Origin: Mycteria americana
Taxonomy: Eukaryota; Chordata; Aves; Ciconiiformes; Ciconiidae
Direction: 5' to 3'
Assembly: GCF_035582795.1 (NCBI RefSeq)
Contig: NC_134366.1
Location: 5,810,828 to 5,874,827 of the forward strand
Length of the DNA stretch: 64,000 bases
Positions 1 to 37,189 of the stretch are shown one piece after another. The notes beneath the pieces were generated by a model. That model saw nothing but the letters and a program-made list of their open reading frames with translations, did not search any database and was not told the DNA's origin. Position 1 is the stretch's first letter, and each line of letters begins with the position of its first letter. The position numbers and the translations under genes are program-made.

Positions 1-3000
1 ACAGATCTGGCAAGCAGGGTCTCGGGGCACAGTGGATGGGACTGAGCCCCCAAGCTCCAAGAGAGGTGAAGGGCAGCGTGGCAAGCTGGGCTCTCCTCCT
101 GGGGGTTTGCCCCATAGGCCAAGGGGACAGTAAGTCCCTCCTGACTGAGAGTCACCAGATCTGCCCTAGACCCAACGTCAGGATGGCAGGAACCACCCAG
201 GGAGAGTCCTCCTCAGACTTTAAGCACCTAAAACTAAGACATCCAAGTGAGGGTGGATGAATCCCAGCCTCTAACCCCCTCTCCTAGCCTTCCTCCAGGT
301 TCTTTTAACCCTGCATAGGAAGCAGTGGGATTTCCTCAGTTTCAGCTGGGAAAATGCCTTCTTCTGAGGGTTTCTCCTCAATTTCCAGCTGTCACACCCT
401 TCCCATAAGCTTTTGAAGTACAGGCGCTCCCCAGGGCTCAGGAAGGTCTTGTACCTGTGACCAAACACACACGCTCTCCTCCCTGATGTCTCAGCTCTGG
501 TTTTACTTACCTGCAGTCATTAGGTTAAATAATGCTCCATTAAAATGCTGATGTGGGAGAGGATCATAACTTTTCCTGGAGGTGGTGAGTAATTAGAAGT
601 TAATTTCTGATAACGTTTCTAACCTGAACCACTTCTCTGGAAACCAGGAAGAGGAATTAAAATGGCTTCGGCTTTGTTTTCCTTCTGGGTGCATCTCCTG
701 TGGCATGAAGCCTTGCCTTCGGACGCAGTGCTGGTCCTGAGCCAGTGGTCTCTCCCTTTCACCAGGGGAGAAAGAGCTGAAAGAAAGGAGAGATTTGTTC
801 ACCATGAACTGGCAAGCCTCACGCTTGCCTTTCCCTTGGGATGGCTCTGTACTGTTGCTGACTCAATAAACTCACAAAGAGGAGGCGGAGGTGGAATGGA
901 TACCTCTGAAGCAGGCATGTGCCAAGCTGCATTTTATTATTTGAAAATAACGCACCTGGCACCATACCAGGGGCAATGCTGTTGCAAGGCACTTGCCCGC
1001 AGAAGGCTTTTAACAGCTTCTTGTGCTACTGTTTTTTCTCACAGATCCTGAGAGAGAGGTGGGTTTGTGCCGAAAGAGTTTGTTACGGTCACTGGGACTG
1101 ATCTCAGGGGGAAGTTACTGCAGCTCAGACTCTGCTGCTGCTTCTGAAAGCTTTGAGTCTAATAGGGCTGCCCTCACCCTTCAGAGATGCCTCCTGCCTG
1201 GGAGAGCCTGCTGCTTTCAAAGACATCCCGGGGAAGCAGGACTCCACGGGAAAACAGTCAGTCAAGAGCTGCGTAGGTGCTCTGACCTTCTCTGTAGGAC
1301 ACCAAGGCAAGGACTGCCAGCCTCCACCTTCAGCCAATTTGCTCTCCCTTTTCCAGCGCCAGTCACTGCTGAGGACTGGGCTCTGCATCCAGCACGATGA
1401 ATGTGGAAACTCAGACTGCATGACTTGGGAGTTGTGGCTGGTGTTAAGGCTTTCTGATTTAATTGTCAGTACATTGTTCTTACATTTGTTGAGAAGTTTG
1501 CTGGGACAATACAGCTCTACTGTTCCCAGGAAAAATAGTCAGTTGTTAAAATTTTAGAGGGAGGATTCAGAAATAGCAGCAGTTTGGGAAAAATCTGCTC
1601 CTACAAATCAGTTTCCCAAGACCATCTGCTTGAAGATCAGACTGCGGGAAAGCTACCAGCAACGAGATAAATAGAGAGGATAAAGGAGGTCATAAAGAGA
1701 GGTGTGGAGAGATGAGCAAGATTTTCTGGATGGAGAGAGGTGTTGAGCTAGAATTTATGGCAGGTGGAAATGAGGCAGCTGCAGGGACTAGTCAAAGTCA
1801 GAGGAGATAAATCATGAGTTGCCTGCCCTACTAAATCAGATGTCCTCTGAGGAATTTGAAGAGACAGATGAGATACAGATTGAAGGCTGTTGCAACTGGA
1901 AGGGTGGTTATTTCCCAGTAACCCAGTGTTTCCTTGTGCTCCTTCCTTTTAAGTAAGGAGCAATGGTAGGTTTGGAGAATTAATGCAAAGCCCATCTGCA
2001 TGTGGCTCACAAGGGGCTGAAAGGTAAAGGCTCACAGCACCAGTGGGTTTCTCAGAAAGACTGTGTGTAAGCTACTAAGTAAGTCAGAGATGCCAGAAAT
2101 GGTCAGGGGGTGAAGGCACAGGTTATAGGAAGACACACTAAGCTGAAGGTCTGCTTCTTGATAATGCTTGGGACAGTGGTTGGAGATGGAGTAAATCTGC
2201 AGGGTTCAAGAGATACAGCAACTGGGTCCTGGGGAGACTGGTCAGCTTTTGTCAGACAGGGCAAACTGGTTATTGCTCACGCAGAACCTGAGAAATTACT
2301 TGGCTAGGTGGATCCGGGTTTGTGCATCCTTTAAATTTATTGAACAGGGAATTCAAACCTCTCCTGGGTCATAGAGCACTTCCAGTTTGAGAGGCCATCG
2401 AGAACATAAAATCATCTCAGTGATTCTCCTCTTCATCCCAGGCCCTTAAGTCTTCGCTCACATTAATGCTGAACAGGCTTCAGCATCTCAGTCCTCAGCA
2501 TCCCAGCTCTTGCCCCATGAACAAAGAACAGAAGAGATCAGCTGCCTGTGATGGCAGGTAGCTGCTTGGACGAGACATGATCTGATGATCCCTGGCAGCC
2601 ATTTGTGGAGAAAGGGAAAACCTGCCCATCTGAACCCAGTGAAGTCTCTTCTTAGCTCCAGAGCCATTAACCCTGAGAAGGCGAGCAAGAAGCTTCTTCA
2701 CAATCTTAGTTCATCCTGTCCAATGCCCCATCTCAAGTTTTGATCCATCTCTACTTAACAGAAGACTAAAAAAGCCCTTCAACCCCTTCCATGATCCACC
2801 CAGATGATTTGGTAGCACAGATCTTTTCTGACCTGTGGAGGTGGCTGGGTGAAGCCCTGAAGCATTAGGATCAATCCATGTTATTGCCTTAACGCCAAAC
2901 CGATGGGAAGGCACAGCTTGCTCTAAGTGCAGGACCTGAACGGGGGCTCATGGTCACAGGCCCCAGGGAGCCGAGCCCAGGGAGCACACCCTGGCCATTT

Positions 3001-6000
3001 AGCCATCTCCTTTCAAAGACATTAAGTAAAGGCGAGCCTGCCAGCTTCCCTAATATGCTGTTCCAATATGTAATTGCCCACCGTGATCAGAAATAGCATC
3101 TTATTTCAAGGCCTGTTTTACGTAATCTTAGCTGCCAGGCAACAGCTCTTTCCAAGAAGGCTGAAGTGCTGTCTGTGGTCAGCCTGTGCAGAGCCCTCTC
3201 CTTGGCATGCTGGCCACACCGAGCTCCTGAACCTGGACTTCATGGGACCTAGAGCGGGAGGGTGAGCCGAGCTGTACTTCTTCCTCTTTTGCCACCCCCC
3301 AAAGCACATATCCCATTCCCTGCCTCATCACCACATCCCAGCACATCCAACACAGGTAATGCGATTCAGCTTCTCTGATCGCAACCCTTCCTGCGATTGT
3401 GCAAGAGGACAGGAGCTGTCACCAACACGCTCATGTATGGGTATGCATGTCGCAGGTGCTCTCACCTATGCAAACTTTGCCGTCCTGCCAAAAAATTGGA
3501 GGAGGATATTATGTGTCGGAGTGTGTGACAACATGAGAGAAAAGACATTGCTGGACCGCCCTACCAATCATTTCCACATGAGATAAAAGCCACTTTTTCT
3601 CCTCTTACAACAGGAAAATAAAAGACAGCTTACATTGGTTGAGTGCTGTACTTCTGGGCTGTCACTCTATAGGGACAGTCACCGTTCAAAGCAACGGTCC
3701 CAAGCAGTAGCTGATGAGCCACACAAGGTAACTCAACACTGAATTTCATTCCTCTCAGCAAAACAAGAGTTAACTGCTGTCCTTTATGCAAACAAAAAAA
3801 TGGCACCTACTTGGGCCCAGATGCCCAACTATAATGGAGACAATGAAAGCAATTCAACAGTCCTGGTTTACCTCATCTAATGCCAGTCCAAGTATTCCCA
3901 ATAATTAGGCCTTTCAGCCTGGAAAGGCTGGAGCCACAGCTGCTTCCTATTTTCCCGAAGCTGTACAAAGCATTAGTCATTTCACTGGGGTTTTTTTATT
4001 ACCGTGACTACAGCCCAGTAAGTGTGCCGCCAAAACCCAGACAAGCCAAATCAGGCTTAATTCAGAATGTACTTCGGGAGTTTGAAATGATCTCCTATCC
4101 CCCTTCTGAGTCCTTATTTTCCGTCCCCACCCAAACAGCCCGCGTCTGCCTGAAGAAATGTCCTGCTAGGTTTGCTTTCTCAACACTTACCAGGTTGACC
4201 AAAATGAAGTAGCGATTGCTGGCACTTCCACCCCAACTGTTACTCATTAACCAGTCTTGGGAGTGACCTTGACACTTAATTAGTCATCTAGTCCTTCCTA
4301 AAGGCAAAGCTTTTCCCCACACTGTGCTGGTTGGAGCGGGGATGGGGATCATATTTAGCAAGCAGGAGCCTTGCTGCGATATTGGCAGCACGTGAAGGGG
4401 AGCGGGTGTAACAGGGACCCATCTGCCCTCATCCACCAGCTTTGTTACCTAGATTGCATTAGGGAAGGCTTCGCTTTTAGCTCTGGAGACTCCAGGTTGT
4501 CCCCACTGTGACATCCAGCCAAGATACCAGCCACTGACATTGATTTCCAGGTCCTCTGCCCTCACCCAACAACAGCATTTGCTCTTTGCAGTTTAATTTA
4601 TAGCATCTTAACCAAGTGGTGATGACCCAGCAGAGCAGCTCCAAGCCAGCAGTTGTCTTTGCTACGCAGTGGCCACCTTTCAGCCCTCGCTCATGGTGTG
4701 AACTCATCTCCTCTTTCCATGGTTGCTAGAGTCCCTGGAAATGGTGGAAATGGGTAGTTGCATGTTACTAATGTGGAGGCGAAGAGGTGAGCTACAGCTG
4801 CTTTAGTGCCTCTCTTCCCCCTTCACAGGTAAAGCTATGTCTGTGTACGAGGAAGCAAATGTCCATCCCCGTAACCGTTTTTTTTTCTGGTGAATTCCTG
4901 CCCCAGAGGCAGTTGATTCATGCTTCTTGCCGATTTGCATTTCACCGAGCGCTGGGCAAAACTGGTTTGATTGAGATAGGAACTGACCCAGACACTGCTG
5001 TTGAAACCCTACAGTGAACCCAAGCCTCTTAACATCCCTTTTTTTTCTTTTTAAATTAGAAAAGTTTCTGCCCTTCCTGGTTTCAGCACAGATGGGAAGT
5101 TTTCACTCCATAAATACTGGATTTTGTGTCTGGCCAGGAGTTGAATTATGGGATCATCTGATTAAAAACCCACATTAAATCATTAATGAAATGAGCTGTC
5201 TGATTATGTAAGTCATATTCCTATTATTTCTAACTTGGCCACCAGCTGAAAGAAGCTGGAAAGTCCAAAGAAACAGCCGGCCTTGTCTGTGCTTCACACT
5301 TCCCCCCAGCTTAATGACTAAGGAGGAAGGGAGGGACAGCATTTCCCAGGGAAGTGGGGACCAGCACTAGTGGGCAGGTGTCAGATGGAGAAAGGAGCCC
5401 CAGGAGCGGAGGAGATCCAAGATCCCCATTTTGAGTCAAAGAGGTTTGGGTGGGAATCGGTAGAGCATTGCTGGCTTTCAGAGGGTTTTGTCCAACACGG
5501 CTGTCTGTGCTCAGAGGAATCTCAGCATCCTTTGGGTTAACTTTTCTGACGGGAGAGGTTGGGATGCTGGGAGAAGCAGGGAGCCAGCTGTGCCTCACAG
5601 CTGGCCAGCTGCCGGTTTCCTGCGCTGTTAGCAGGCAAGCAAGACGCCTGCTGCCTTCCACAGGGAGCTGTGTCAGTTTTGCTAAAAAACTTCACCCCCC
5701 CAAATTCTCCCTCACATATAAACGTCTTTACTGGCTTTGTTTTCAGGTTGTTCCTATTTTGATGCTGGAAGGAAACACCCTAAAAAAATTAAAAAGATAG
5801 CTGAGGGAAGGAGGCTTCACTTGGGTTTTTCTTTGATAGGGCCCTTTTGAATGCCATATTAAAAGAAAGGAAAGGTCTTTTGGTTAAAGATCTGAACTTG
5901 GATCATGTTTTTGGCTTCAGTTCCTGATAGCCCTGGACTTCACAGTAGGTGAGTCAGGACCCCATTCGGAAAAGTGTCTACCTCGTCCGTAGACACTGAA

Positions 6001-8065
6001 ATATCTTCCTGGATCTGGCTTTTAATCTGTGTGGGTCTCAATCACCTTTCTGGGAATTGAGATGAAAAATGTCTTTTTTAATCCTTGCTGTTTGTCTTCT
6101 TGCCTGGAAGCTATCTGGAGGACCTGAGAGGGAGATGAAGGTTGCTGACTGTGCTCCTGGTAGATACCTGAGGCCACAGGGACTCAGTCTTCCACAGTCC
6201 TTCAGATATATCTGTGTTCAGGAAGGAGTGAGCATGTCTGACTCCTGCTACTGAGTGCTGCCAGACTGTGGGTGCCTGCTCAGTTAGCAGAGAGGTGCTG
6301 GGGCTATGCTCAAAACACTCCTGGAGGTCCCTGCATCTCTCTACTGCCTGTGCAAGGACCCAGGGTCTGGCAGCTCTGGGCTGTGGGAGATCTGGATGGA
6401 CCCATGTTCCTGCCTAGAACAGCAATTTTTGTGCTCTTACTTAGAGTGCAAACTCTTCAGGAGAAGGACCATCACTTCTTATGACTTTATGGTGCCAAGT
6501 GCAGCACGTCTCTCCATGCTCTTGTAACACGAGCAATAAACACGCCTTCTGGCAGGGGATCATCTGTCTTTGTTCTTTTCCTCCTTCAGAAGAAGCTTCT
6601 TCCATGGCTTTGTGCAATAGCTTCTTTTATTTTTCTTTTCATCTTATCGTGGCTCAGTTGTTGTGCCGAGTTGAGGCAGCCATGGCACCGTTCCTTCTCG
6701 TAGGCGGTTTCCTACAGCTGAGCAGAGGAGCGCAGGAGAGGCCGTGGCCTACAATCAGTGCAGCTTTTTCATCCAGAGACAGAGAAGAAAAAGCAGTCAA
6801 TCAAGTTGCTGTTGTTTTTAACGTAGTACAATTGTTCGGTTTGTCATGAGCAAATGCAAATCAGGGGAGCGCACTGGCGAAGCAAATGAATGCAAAACAC
6901 ATAAATCAGTGAGCTGTGTTTTCTCTCAAAGCTGGGCTTTGATTTGTGAGCAGGATTGACTCATACAGGAATGGCTGATATGGGTCTTGCCCCTGCACAA
7001 ACACAATCTGTCCCGTGGCCGCTCCGTCGGAGCCGAGCTGCCCAGGAGGCACCTGCCATGCCCCACGGGCCAGCCAGCTCTGCTAGGATATAACCCAGTG
7101 TTTTCATATACATTGGTTTGGGGGTTGATTTGCTTCAGGAGGTTGCCCTGTAAACAAGCTGGGTTCAGAAGTTGCTTCTTGAGCAAAACCTCAGCTATCC
7201 AAGCAGTAGGAACAGGGAGCATAGCTAAGGGTAGTCCTTTTTTCTTTTCACAGCTGGTATATATGATAGAGGATGGATGGGAAACCTTCACCCATCAGAG
7301 GGGCAGCTGGAGATACCAAAAACATCTCAAATGTCCCCAGACACCTTTGTGTGGGCAACTGAAACCTACCTCTTCCCCATTCAGGCAGCAGAGCCTGGGG
7401 AGCTGCTCGACTATATGTAAAGTAGACATCTGGGTCATCAATTGGATCACTCTGTATGCTCTACTGACTGCACTGGCTATGTCTCCATTGACCTTTATGG
7501 AGCTGAGGGCCTGGTGCCCTGCCCTGAGATAGCTTGCAGGTGTCTTAATTTAGACCTGAATCTCCTCCTGAAGTGGAAGGTCTTCATTCCTTAGGCTCCC
7601 AGTGCCCCAGTACCTGACCTGACCTCCAGTGGCTGCTTCAGGAGGGCATGGGTCTCCTGGAGGTCTACCATTGCCTCTGCCACCCCTTGTGCCATGGTGG
7701 GAACAAAGCAGTACTGATGTCAGGTCCAACACCCCGGCGAATCCTTTCCACCTATTCAAATAGGGGAAAAATAATCCCACACCAGAACAACGGTATCCTA
7801 CCCAGTCTTTGCTGGGCTGTGATCCCACACTTTGCTTGGACCCCATGAGCATGGATATCCTGGGAATGGGGGTTCATCCCACCTAACAGTTGATAACTAG
7901 AGCTGTGCTCTCTTCATAGTCAGCAGAGAGATAGAGACACGTCAAGGTGTGGATTATCTGTGTTAAACCTCCACTGACGGTAAGAGGAACCCAGCTGACT
8001 GGCACACGTACTGTTGTATCCAATTATACAGTTATTTTGTTTTTTCTTCTTCCTTTTCCTTCTAG
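1..8065. other. Non-coding upstream region of VILL
   Basis: No open frame here resembles a protein I recognise. In mammals CTDSPL precedes VILL, so this stretch could hold its 3' UTR, but the conserved phosphatase C-terminus was not found in any frame and the CTDSPL coding sequence must lie before position 1. AATAAA hexamers occur at 865-870 and 6535-6540; the second lies at the end of a degenerate ancient repeat. An octamer ATGCAAAT is at 6854-6861 and a TATA-like TATATATGA at 7258-7266. Neither can be tied to a transcription start. The VILL promoter and non-coding first exon are probably somewhere here but cannot be placed. Confidence 0.6.
6430..6545 (+). repeat. Degenerate ancient LINE/SINE 3' tail (L2/MIR-like)
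   Basis: The segment runs from a TTAGAGTGCAAACTCTTCAGG-like start through a GGACCATCA block to a terminal AGCAATAAACA. This is the usual order of the old amniote L2/MIR/CR1-like 3' tails (TTAGACTGTAAGCTCTT, then GGGACTGT, then CAATAAA). It is recognised by eye from the general consensus, and the family cannot be settled without alignment. Confidence 0.35.
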
Positions 8066-8078
8066 CTCAGACAGCAGG
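8066..8078 (+). other. VILL: VILL 5' UTR end after a probable splice acceptor
   Basis: A strong pyrimidine tract followed by TCTAG ends at 8065, only 13 bases before the ATG at 8079. This suggests that the first coding exon begins at 8066 and that a separate non-coding exon lies upstream. The frame is open upstream of the ATG, but that sequence is intron-like, so the methionine at 8079 is preferred. It has A at -3. Confidence 0.6.
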
Positions 8079-32411
<24,333 letters not shown>

Positions 32412-32786
32412 GACCGCAGAGGCCATCCAGCATCCAGTGACTCTGGGACCAACCCTCACTCTCTTAGGAGCTGCAGGGAAAAAGTAGAGACGTTTGCTCA
32501 ACAAACCCAACCCGACATCTCAATCAGGCCAAGCTCCAATGCAGTTATTCCAGCAGCCACTGTTAGGGGGATGGCTCCTTTCTGCCTGCAAACCCTGAAC
32601 CTAAGGAGGCAAAACTTTTTGCAGGAATGACTTTGCAGGATGCTTTTTGCCTCTTTTTGACACTTTATTGCTGATAGCCATGAAGACAAGTGTGTGTCAC
32701 ACAACTGTATTGTAGCCTCTTCTTTCCTCTCCCTTTTTGCAAATTGCCATGTGCACAAGGTCACGATCTTCCTTCATTTGTAGAAG

Positions 32787-32792
32787 ATTAAA
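32787..32792 (+). terminator. VILL: ATTAAA poly(A) signal candidate, VILL
   Basis: First hexamer after the stop, about 380 bases downstream, in the A-rich context AGATTAAAATTAAG. Confidence 0.35.
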
Positions 32793-33042
32793 ATTAAGCA
32801 AAACAAGGGCCACTTGCAGCTGCTATGTAAATTCTGGGTGGGGAGAAGAGGAGGAAGCCCTAGGAGGACAGAGGGGGAGCCTTGAGGTCAGGAAAAATGT
32901 AATGGAGTAGCCAGATGTGTGATGGGGTAGCCCATGGAGTGACACCAGCCAGTTCTGCCCTTTCTCACCTTGCAGAAAAACTGCTTGCCAAAGAACAGCA
33001 AGAAACAGTTGTAGACTAACATGCATAGCCCACTGCAGGTAA

Positions 33043-33048
33043 AATAAA
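33043..33048 (+). terminator. VILL: AATAAA poly(A) signal candidate, VILL
   Basis: Canonical hexamer about 630 bases after the VILL stop, in GGTAAAATAAATGAG, followed by TTGGGTTGG. Confidence 0.45.
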
Positions 33049-33549
33049 TGAGAACTTGGGTTGGAAAAAACCCACCTATTAAGAACATATTTATTAGCTG
33101 ATCTATTTCAAGAGGATGATGAGACTAAGGGCTAGACACAGCTGTTGATTTTGACTGCCAGACAAGACTCAGACTATTTTTTTCTCGGTCAGACAGCATC
33201 TCCAATCTCTCTTGGCCCCCCTGAGCATGACCAGGTGCAGGTGATCGTGAGAGTCCACCTCCCTGCAGACCAGAGGCTTGAGGAAGCCAGGAGGGGTTTG
33301 GGTATGACCTGAGGCAGAGTGTGTCCCACTGAAGGTTTTACCAGGGCTCCATCCCTGTGATGCCCATGGGGCTGAGAGTGCCCATTCCACACCGTGAGCT
33401 CAGTCTGATTGGGGAGGGCAGGGGGAAATGTGAGTGATCAGTGATTAAGGGATACAGCTGTAAATGAAAGGAAGAAACACTTATGTTTATAAACCCAGAA
33501 GATGTGGGTTTGCAGCTTTACCCCATTTCCAACCTGATCGGTGATTCCA

Positions 33550-33555
33550 AATAAA
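33550..33555 (+). terminator. VILL: AATAAA poly(A) signal candidate, VILL (distal)
   Basis: Canonical hexamer about 1.1 kb after the stop, with GTGTCCTTGATCAGTGTGCG downstream resembling the GT-rich element of a cleavage site. Confidence 0.45.
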
Positions 33556-33570
33556 CAGCCAGCAGCATCA

Positions 33571-35600
33571 CTGTAAGTGTCCTTGATCAGTGTGCGGGGT
33601 AGAATAGCAGTAGAGAAAAGCTCTGCAGGGTCACAGATCCTTCAAACATCTGGTCCTTAATGGGATTTGGGATTTTTTTGAAAAGGAAAGAACAAACTGA
33701 GGAGTTGAGGCCCCCTCGGTTCCCCAGCACTTCATAGCCAGGGCCATTTGTCTCCCCATGCCTATGTACCCTGCTCCTGAAGCCCCCTTGTTGCCCATGA
33801 ACAAGGGTAGTTGGCTGTTCAGCAGTTGGCCTGACTGCCCACCCCTGCTGCAGGGATGTGGGGATGGAGCTGAGGAGCTGCAGGCAGCTGTTGGTTGAGG
33901 AGCAAAGAGCTCTCACGCGGCACCCAGGACCATGCAGTAGTGCTGAAATGTCACCATCTGGCTGGGCTGGAGGCAGGGACCTCCAGGCGATGGGGTCTTC
34001 CGGACAGATCTTTGTGTTTAAGAACCAGTAGTTACTTCAAATAAGCAACAACCCCATCATTACCTCCATGCTCCTGCCACTACTTCATCCCATGTCTGCT
34101 TAAGAGTCCAGCCCAAAACCCATTGAACCCCCTGCTCCCCATGCAGAGTAAGGTAAGAGTCAAGCAGAGACACAAATCAGCCCAATTACCTGCGTGATTG
34201 CTCCTGTTGTGTTCACACTAGATACAGTCAGTGCACATTATCCCTGTTTCAGCCTCTATTGCCACTGCTGGAAGCAACAATATTTGCATCGCCCCGCTGC
34301 GGCATGCTCCTGCCAGCTCCCAAATTAACGTATTGCATGTGCTACTCAGTAAAACGCAGCTATTCCACCTATCAGCCGTGGCTGTAGGTCTAACGAGCAT
34401 CATGCAATCCAATGGGGAGTGGTGGAAATACAGTCGGATTAGGGAGATGAGGTTGGTTCCTTACAAGTTGCTTTCATTCCTGCTACTGCGATGGGTACCA
34501 GTACACATGGAGCGCTCTTGCCAGACTCAGAAACCAGCACGGGATTTTACAGATAATAGATCCTTCTGATATTTGGGCCTGTTGGAAGCTGCTGCTGCTC
34601 TCCTCTTCTCATGGGGAGAGTTGGTTTTACTCTCTGCCTCTGATTCCTAAAGGAAAGCTTCTCACCCACATCCTCCCTTCTGTGCCGCTTGTCGCTTTTG
34701 CTGTGGTGTCTGGTGGGCCATGTCCTGTTTCTGCTGCTCTTTTCACCAGAGCTCTTCCCTAGAGTGGGGCTCCTAATCTGCTCAGAGATGAGGTCCCTCG
34801 ATAATGGCATGGACCATGTCCCCTCCTTTGGGGAGAGAGGAGACCTTGCAGCATTGTCCACCATGCTCTGGCCATCCTACCGCCATCTCAGCTGCTTTCC
34901 CACCTGGCTCCAGTAGATTTCCCCCAAATGTACCCACCTAATGAGGGATGTTCTCTCTTCCCATGGAGCTTGCCCACCTTTATTTAAGTGTACAACGGGC
35001 AGAGGAAACCTTGGCTTCTCTGTGTAGTCCACGTAAGCCCACTCTGACCCTGGATAGTCTGGTTCTGCCCCCACATCTCTCCCTGCTCCCTGTCCCCCAC
35101 TTCTCTAGTGCTGGCCACGTTAGGCAGGTGAGAGCCGGTTTGGCTCAATAATTCAACTGAAATCTAATCCTGCAATACCAAAAATGGTAATTTGTTCTCA
35201 GCCAACTCAGCAGGCTGATCCACCTCACCCCACAAGAGTTGGTGCTGACACAAGTGAAGGGGCAGGAATGCCTCTGGCCATGCCTGCTCTCAGGCCGCAT
35301 GGTGGAAGCTCCCGGTGTGGTACAAGGCAGTCCTGGGTATCCTTCGTTCATGCTTTTTATCCCATGGCTCCTTAAAACAAAATGCTCAGAGCATCCTGGG
35401 AGCAAGGACCGAACTCAGGCTGTCCCTGAGCTGGAGTCAAAGGTGCTCCAGCCTTGGCCTTCAAATGCGTCTCCTGATATGACATGCCCCATCCCAGAGG
35501 AGAGCTGAGAGAGAGCCCGTGCCACTGCAGGGCAGCCCGTTCTGCCTTGGTGGCCTCTGCCACTCTTGAACTCTTCCAACCGCTGGTTATTAATTCAATA
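33571..35600. other. Spacer between the convergent genes
   Basis: About 2 kb without a recognised exon, RNA gene or mobile element. Open frames here are short and show no family features. It separates the two 3' ends. Confidence 0.6.
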
Positions 35601-36073
35601 GGAGCCTTTGAGTTGTGGATATAATTCACATTTAATCTGGCAATGGTTTACAACATCACACAATACTGTAGTGAAGAGGAAAAATCAATGTGTCCAGCAA
35701 TGGTTACTGCAGCATAACAAACTCCAGGTAGGACTACATGAAACACAGTTTTGCAGTGGGCCCAAGGATCACTAAATCCAGGCTATTTTTGACACAAAAA
35801 TAGCTGGGGGAGTGAGTGGACTGGAATTTGTTTAAAAGGACATTAACCTCTTTGGTAGTAGCCCATCCTCTCCACCACCAGGCATGAAAAACCCCGGAAA
35901 GACTGACAGCGTTAAGAAATTGCGCATGTCTATCTCCAACTTCATATGTGTTGCATTCAAGTAAGACAAAGAGGCAAATAGTGACAAGTAATTGGACTTT
36001 TCCAGATTTTTTTTACTTTTAATAGTTTAACATATTGTTAGTAACACAGCTGGCACTTCAAAATATATATTAT

Positions 36074-36079
36074 TTTATT
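36074..36079 (-). terminator. PLCD1: AATAAA poly(A) signal candidate, PLCD1 (distal)
   Basis: On the - strand GAAATAAAATAAT contains the hexamer about 1.0 kb after the stop, in strongly A/T-rich sequence. Confidence 0.4.
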
Positions 36080-36521
36080 TCAACAATATTCCCTTAACTC
36101 TGTAGTTGTACTTGAAGAAAAAAAAAATCACCTTTTGCCATAAATACTGGGTTGCTGTTCAAAACGCTCTTCTCTGTTTGTGCTAGGTTACCTCTACAGT
36201 GCCACTGGGACCAGGCTAACATTTACAACGGTTTCTACTGCCACTTCCTCTGTGTTAAAAAATGACATTTTTTTCTATAAAAACACAAACAAACAAAGTT
36301 TTACTGCATTAAAAAAAAGCCCTACTGTCAGTTGAGCGTATTTGCACTGTCATCGGCAAAAGACATTCTCTGAGGTCCCCTTGAGTGGGTTTCACTTCGG
36401 GTTAGAGGGAAATCTGCCATTCGGCAGCTTCTTTCTCCTTCACAGGACAAGAGCCAGTCTTTGAACGCAAAGCAACCTGGCTGAAAGCCAGGCACACAGG
36501 CAGAGTAGTGTTCATGTATTT

Positions 36522-36527
36522 TTTATT
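36522..36527 (-). terminator. PLCD1: AATAAA poly(A) signal candidate, PLCD1 (proximal)
   Basis: On the - strand TTATAATAAAAAATAC contains the hexamer about 570 bases after the stop codon. Confidence 0.45.
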
Positions 36528-37097
36528 ATAATACAAAAGGAAAGTCGAGTTATATAACATGGGCCTTTGTAGTGCAGCTTTCTTTTTTCATCTGTTTCAG
36601 ATAAGAGGAGAATTGTGTCCCCATTTAAGACTTCATATGGTGAAAGATGGCTGACATCTGAAGTTGCAAGAAGTCACCTGGCATTTGGCCACTGATTTCA
36701 GTGGTGGGGTGGATTTTTTCTTGCACAGATGTTGGGTGTTTTGTCCAGATGTCTGACCGAACCCAACTCAAGAGCTGTACTTTGCTAAAAAGGAGTCCCT
36801 ATCCTCTCTCTAAAAGCAGAATTAAAAAATCACACTAAATAAAGTGAACTAAAAACACAGCTGGATTGGTCAAACAGGTACAAAAGGATTAATCTCAACA
36901 GCAGCATTAGGATGTTTCGACCACACAGAAGGGAGAAGGTCGATGGCTATTTCACATTAGGGGTCCTATGGGGCACCGTGTGCTGCTCCAGAGAAGGCAC
37001 TGGGGATTTGACGGGACCCTGACATTGGCAGACTTTGCATGCTGAATTCCTTCTAGGTCTGTAATGAGGTTCACTGTGCCCTGAAAGAGCTGAGCTG

Positions 37098-37189
37098 CTA
37101 ATCACAGTCCTGGATATCGATGTACACAAAGAGGGTGGAGGAGGAGTACGGGTCTCCGTTCTTGGTCAGAAGATGGATGTGGCGGTAAC
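37098..37189 (-). CDS. PLCD1: PLCD1 last exon (C2 end and stop)
   Basis: Codes [20 protein letters not shown] then [10 protein letters not shown] and TAG. This is the last strand of the C2 domain. Acceptor TTCCAG; the Gly codon is split from the exon before. The tail CD after IQD extends slightly beyond the end I recall for mammalian PLCD1. Confidence 0.95.

Larger units (their letters stand above)
32412..33570 (+). other. VILL: VILL 3' UTR (extent uncertain)
   Basis: Non-coding sequence after the VILL stop. Three poly(A) hexamers follow (32787, 33043 and 33550), so the transcript may end soon after any of them; the last is followed by a GT-rich stretch. No conserved element was recognised. 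Confidence 0.55.
35601..37097 (-). other. PLCD1: PLCD1 3' UTR and tail region (extent uncertain)
   Basis: A/T-rich non-coding sequence following the PLCD1 stop on the - strand, especially 36000-36300 with several A or T runs. Two AATAAA hexamers on the - strand (36522-36527 and 36074-36079) are possible ends. Confidence 0.5.

Noticed and set aside
7258-7266. TATA-like TATATATGA as the VILL promoter
   Set aside because: It lies about 0.8 kb before the ATG with an acceptor-like site in between, and no initiator or other supporting element was seen.
6987-7532. Open frame of 181 codons on the + strand upstream of VILL
   Set aside because: Composition is low in structure, with no recognised motif, and no splice-consistent link to VILL. 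Treated as chance.
1-8065. CTDSPL coding exons or its intronic microRNA
   Set aside because: Neither the conserved CTDSPL C-terminus nor the mir-26a seed region (TTCAAGTAAT) was found.
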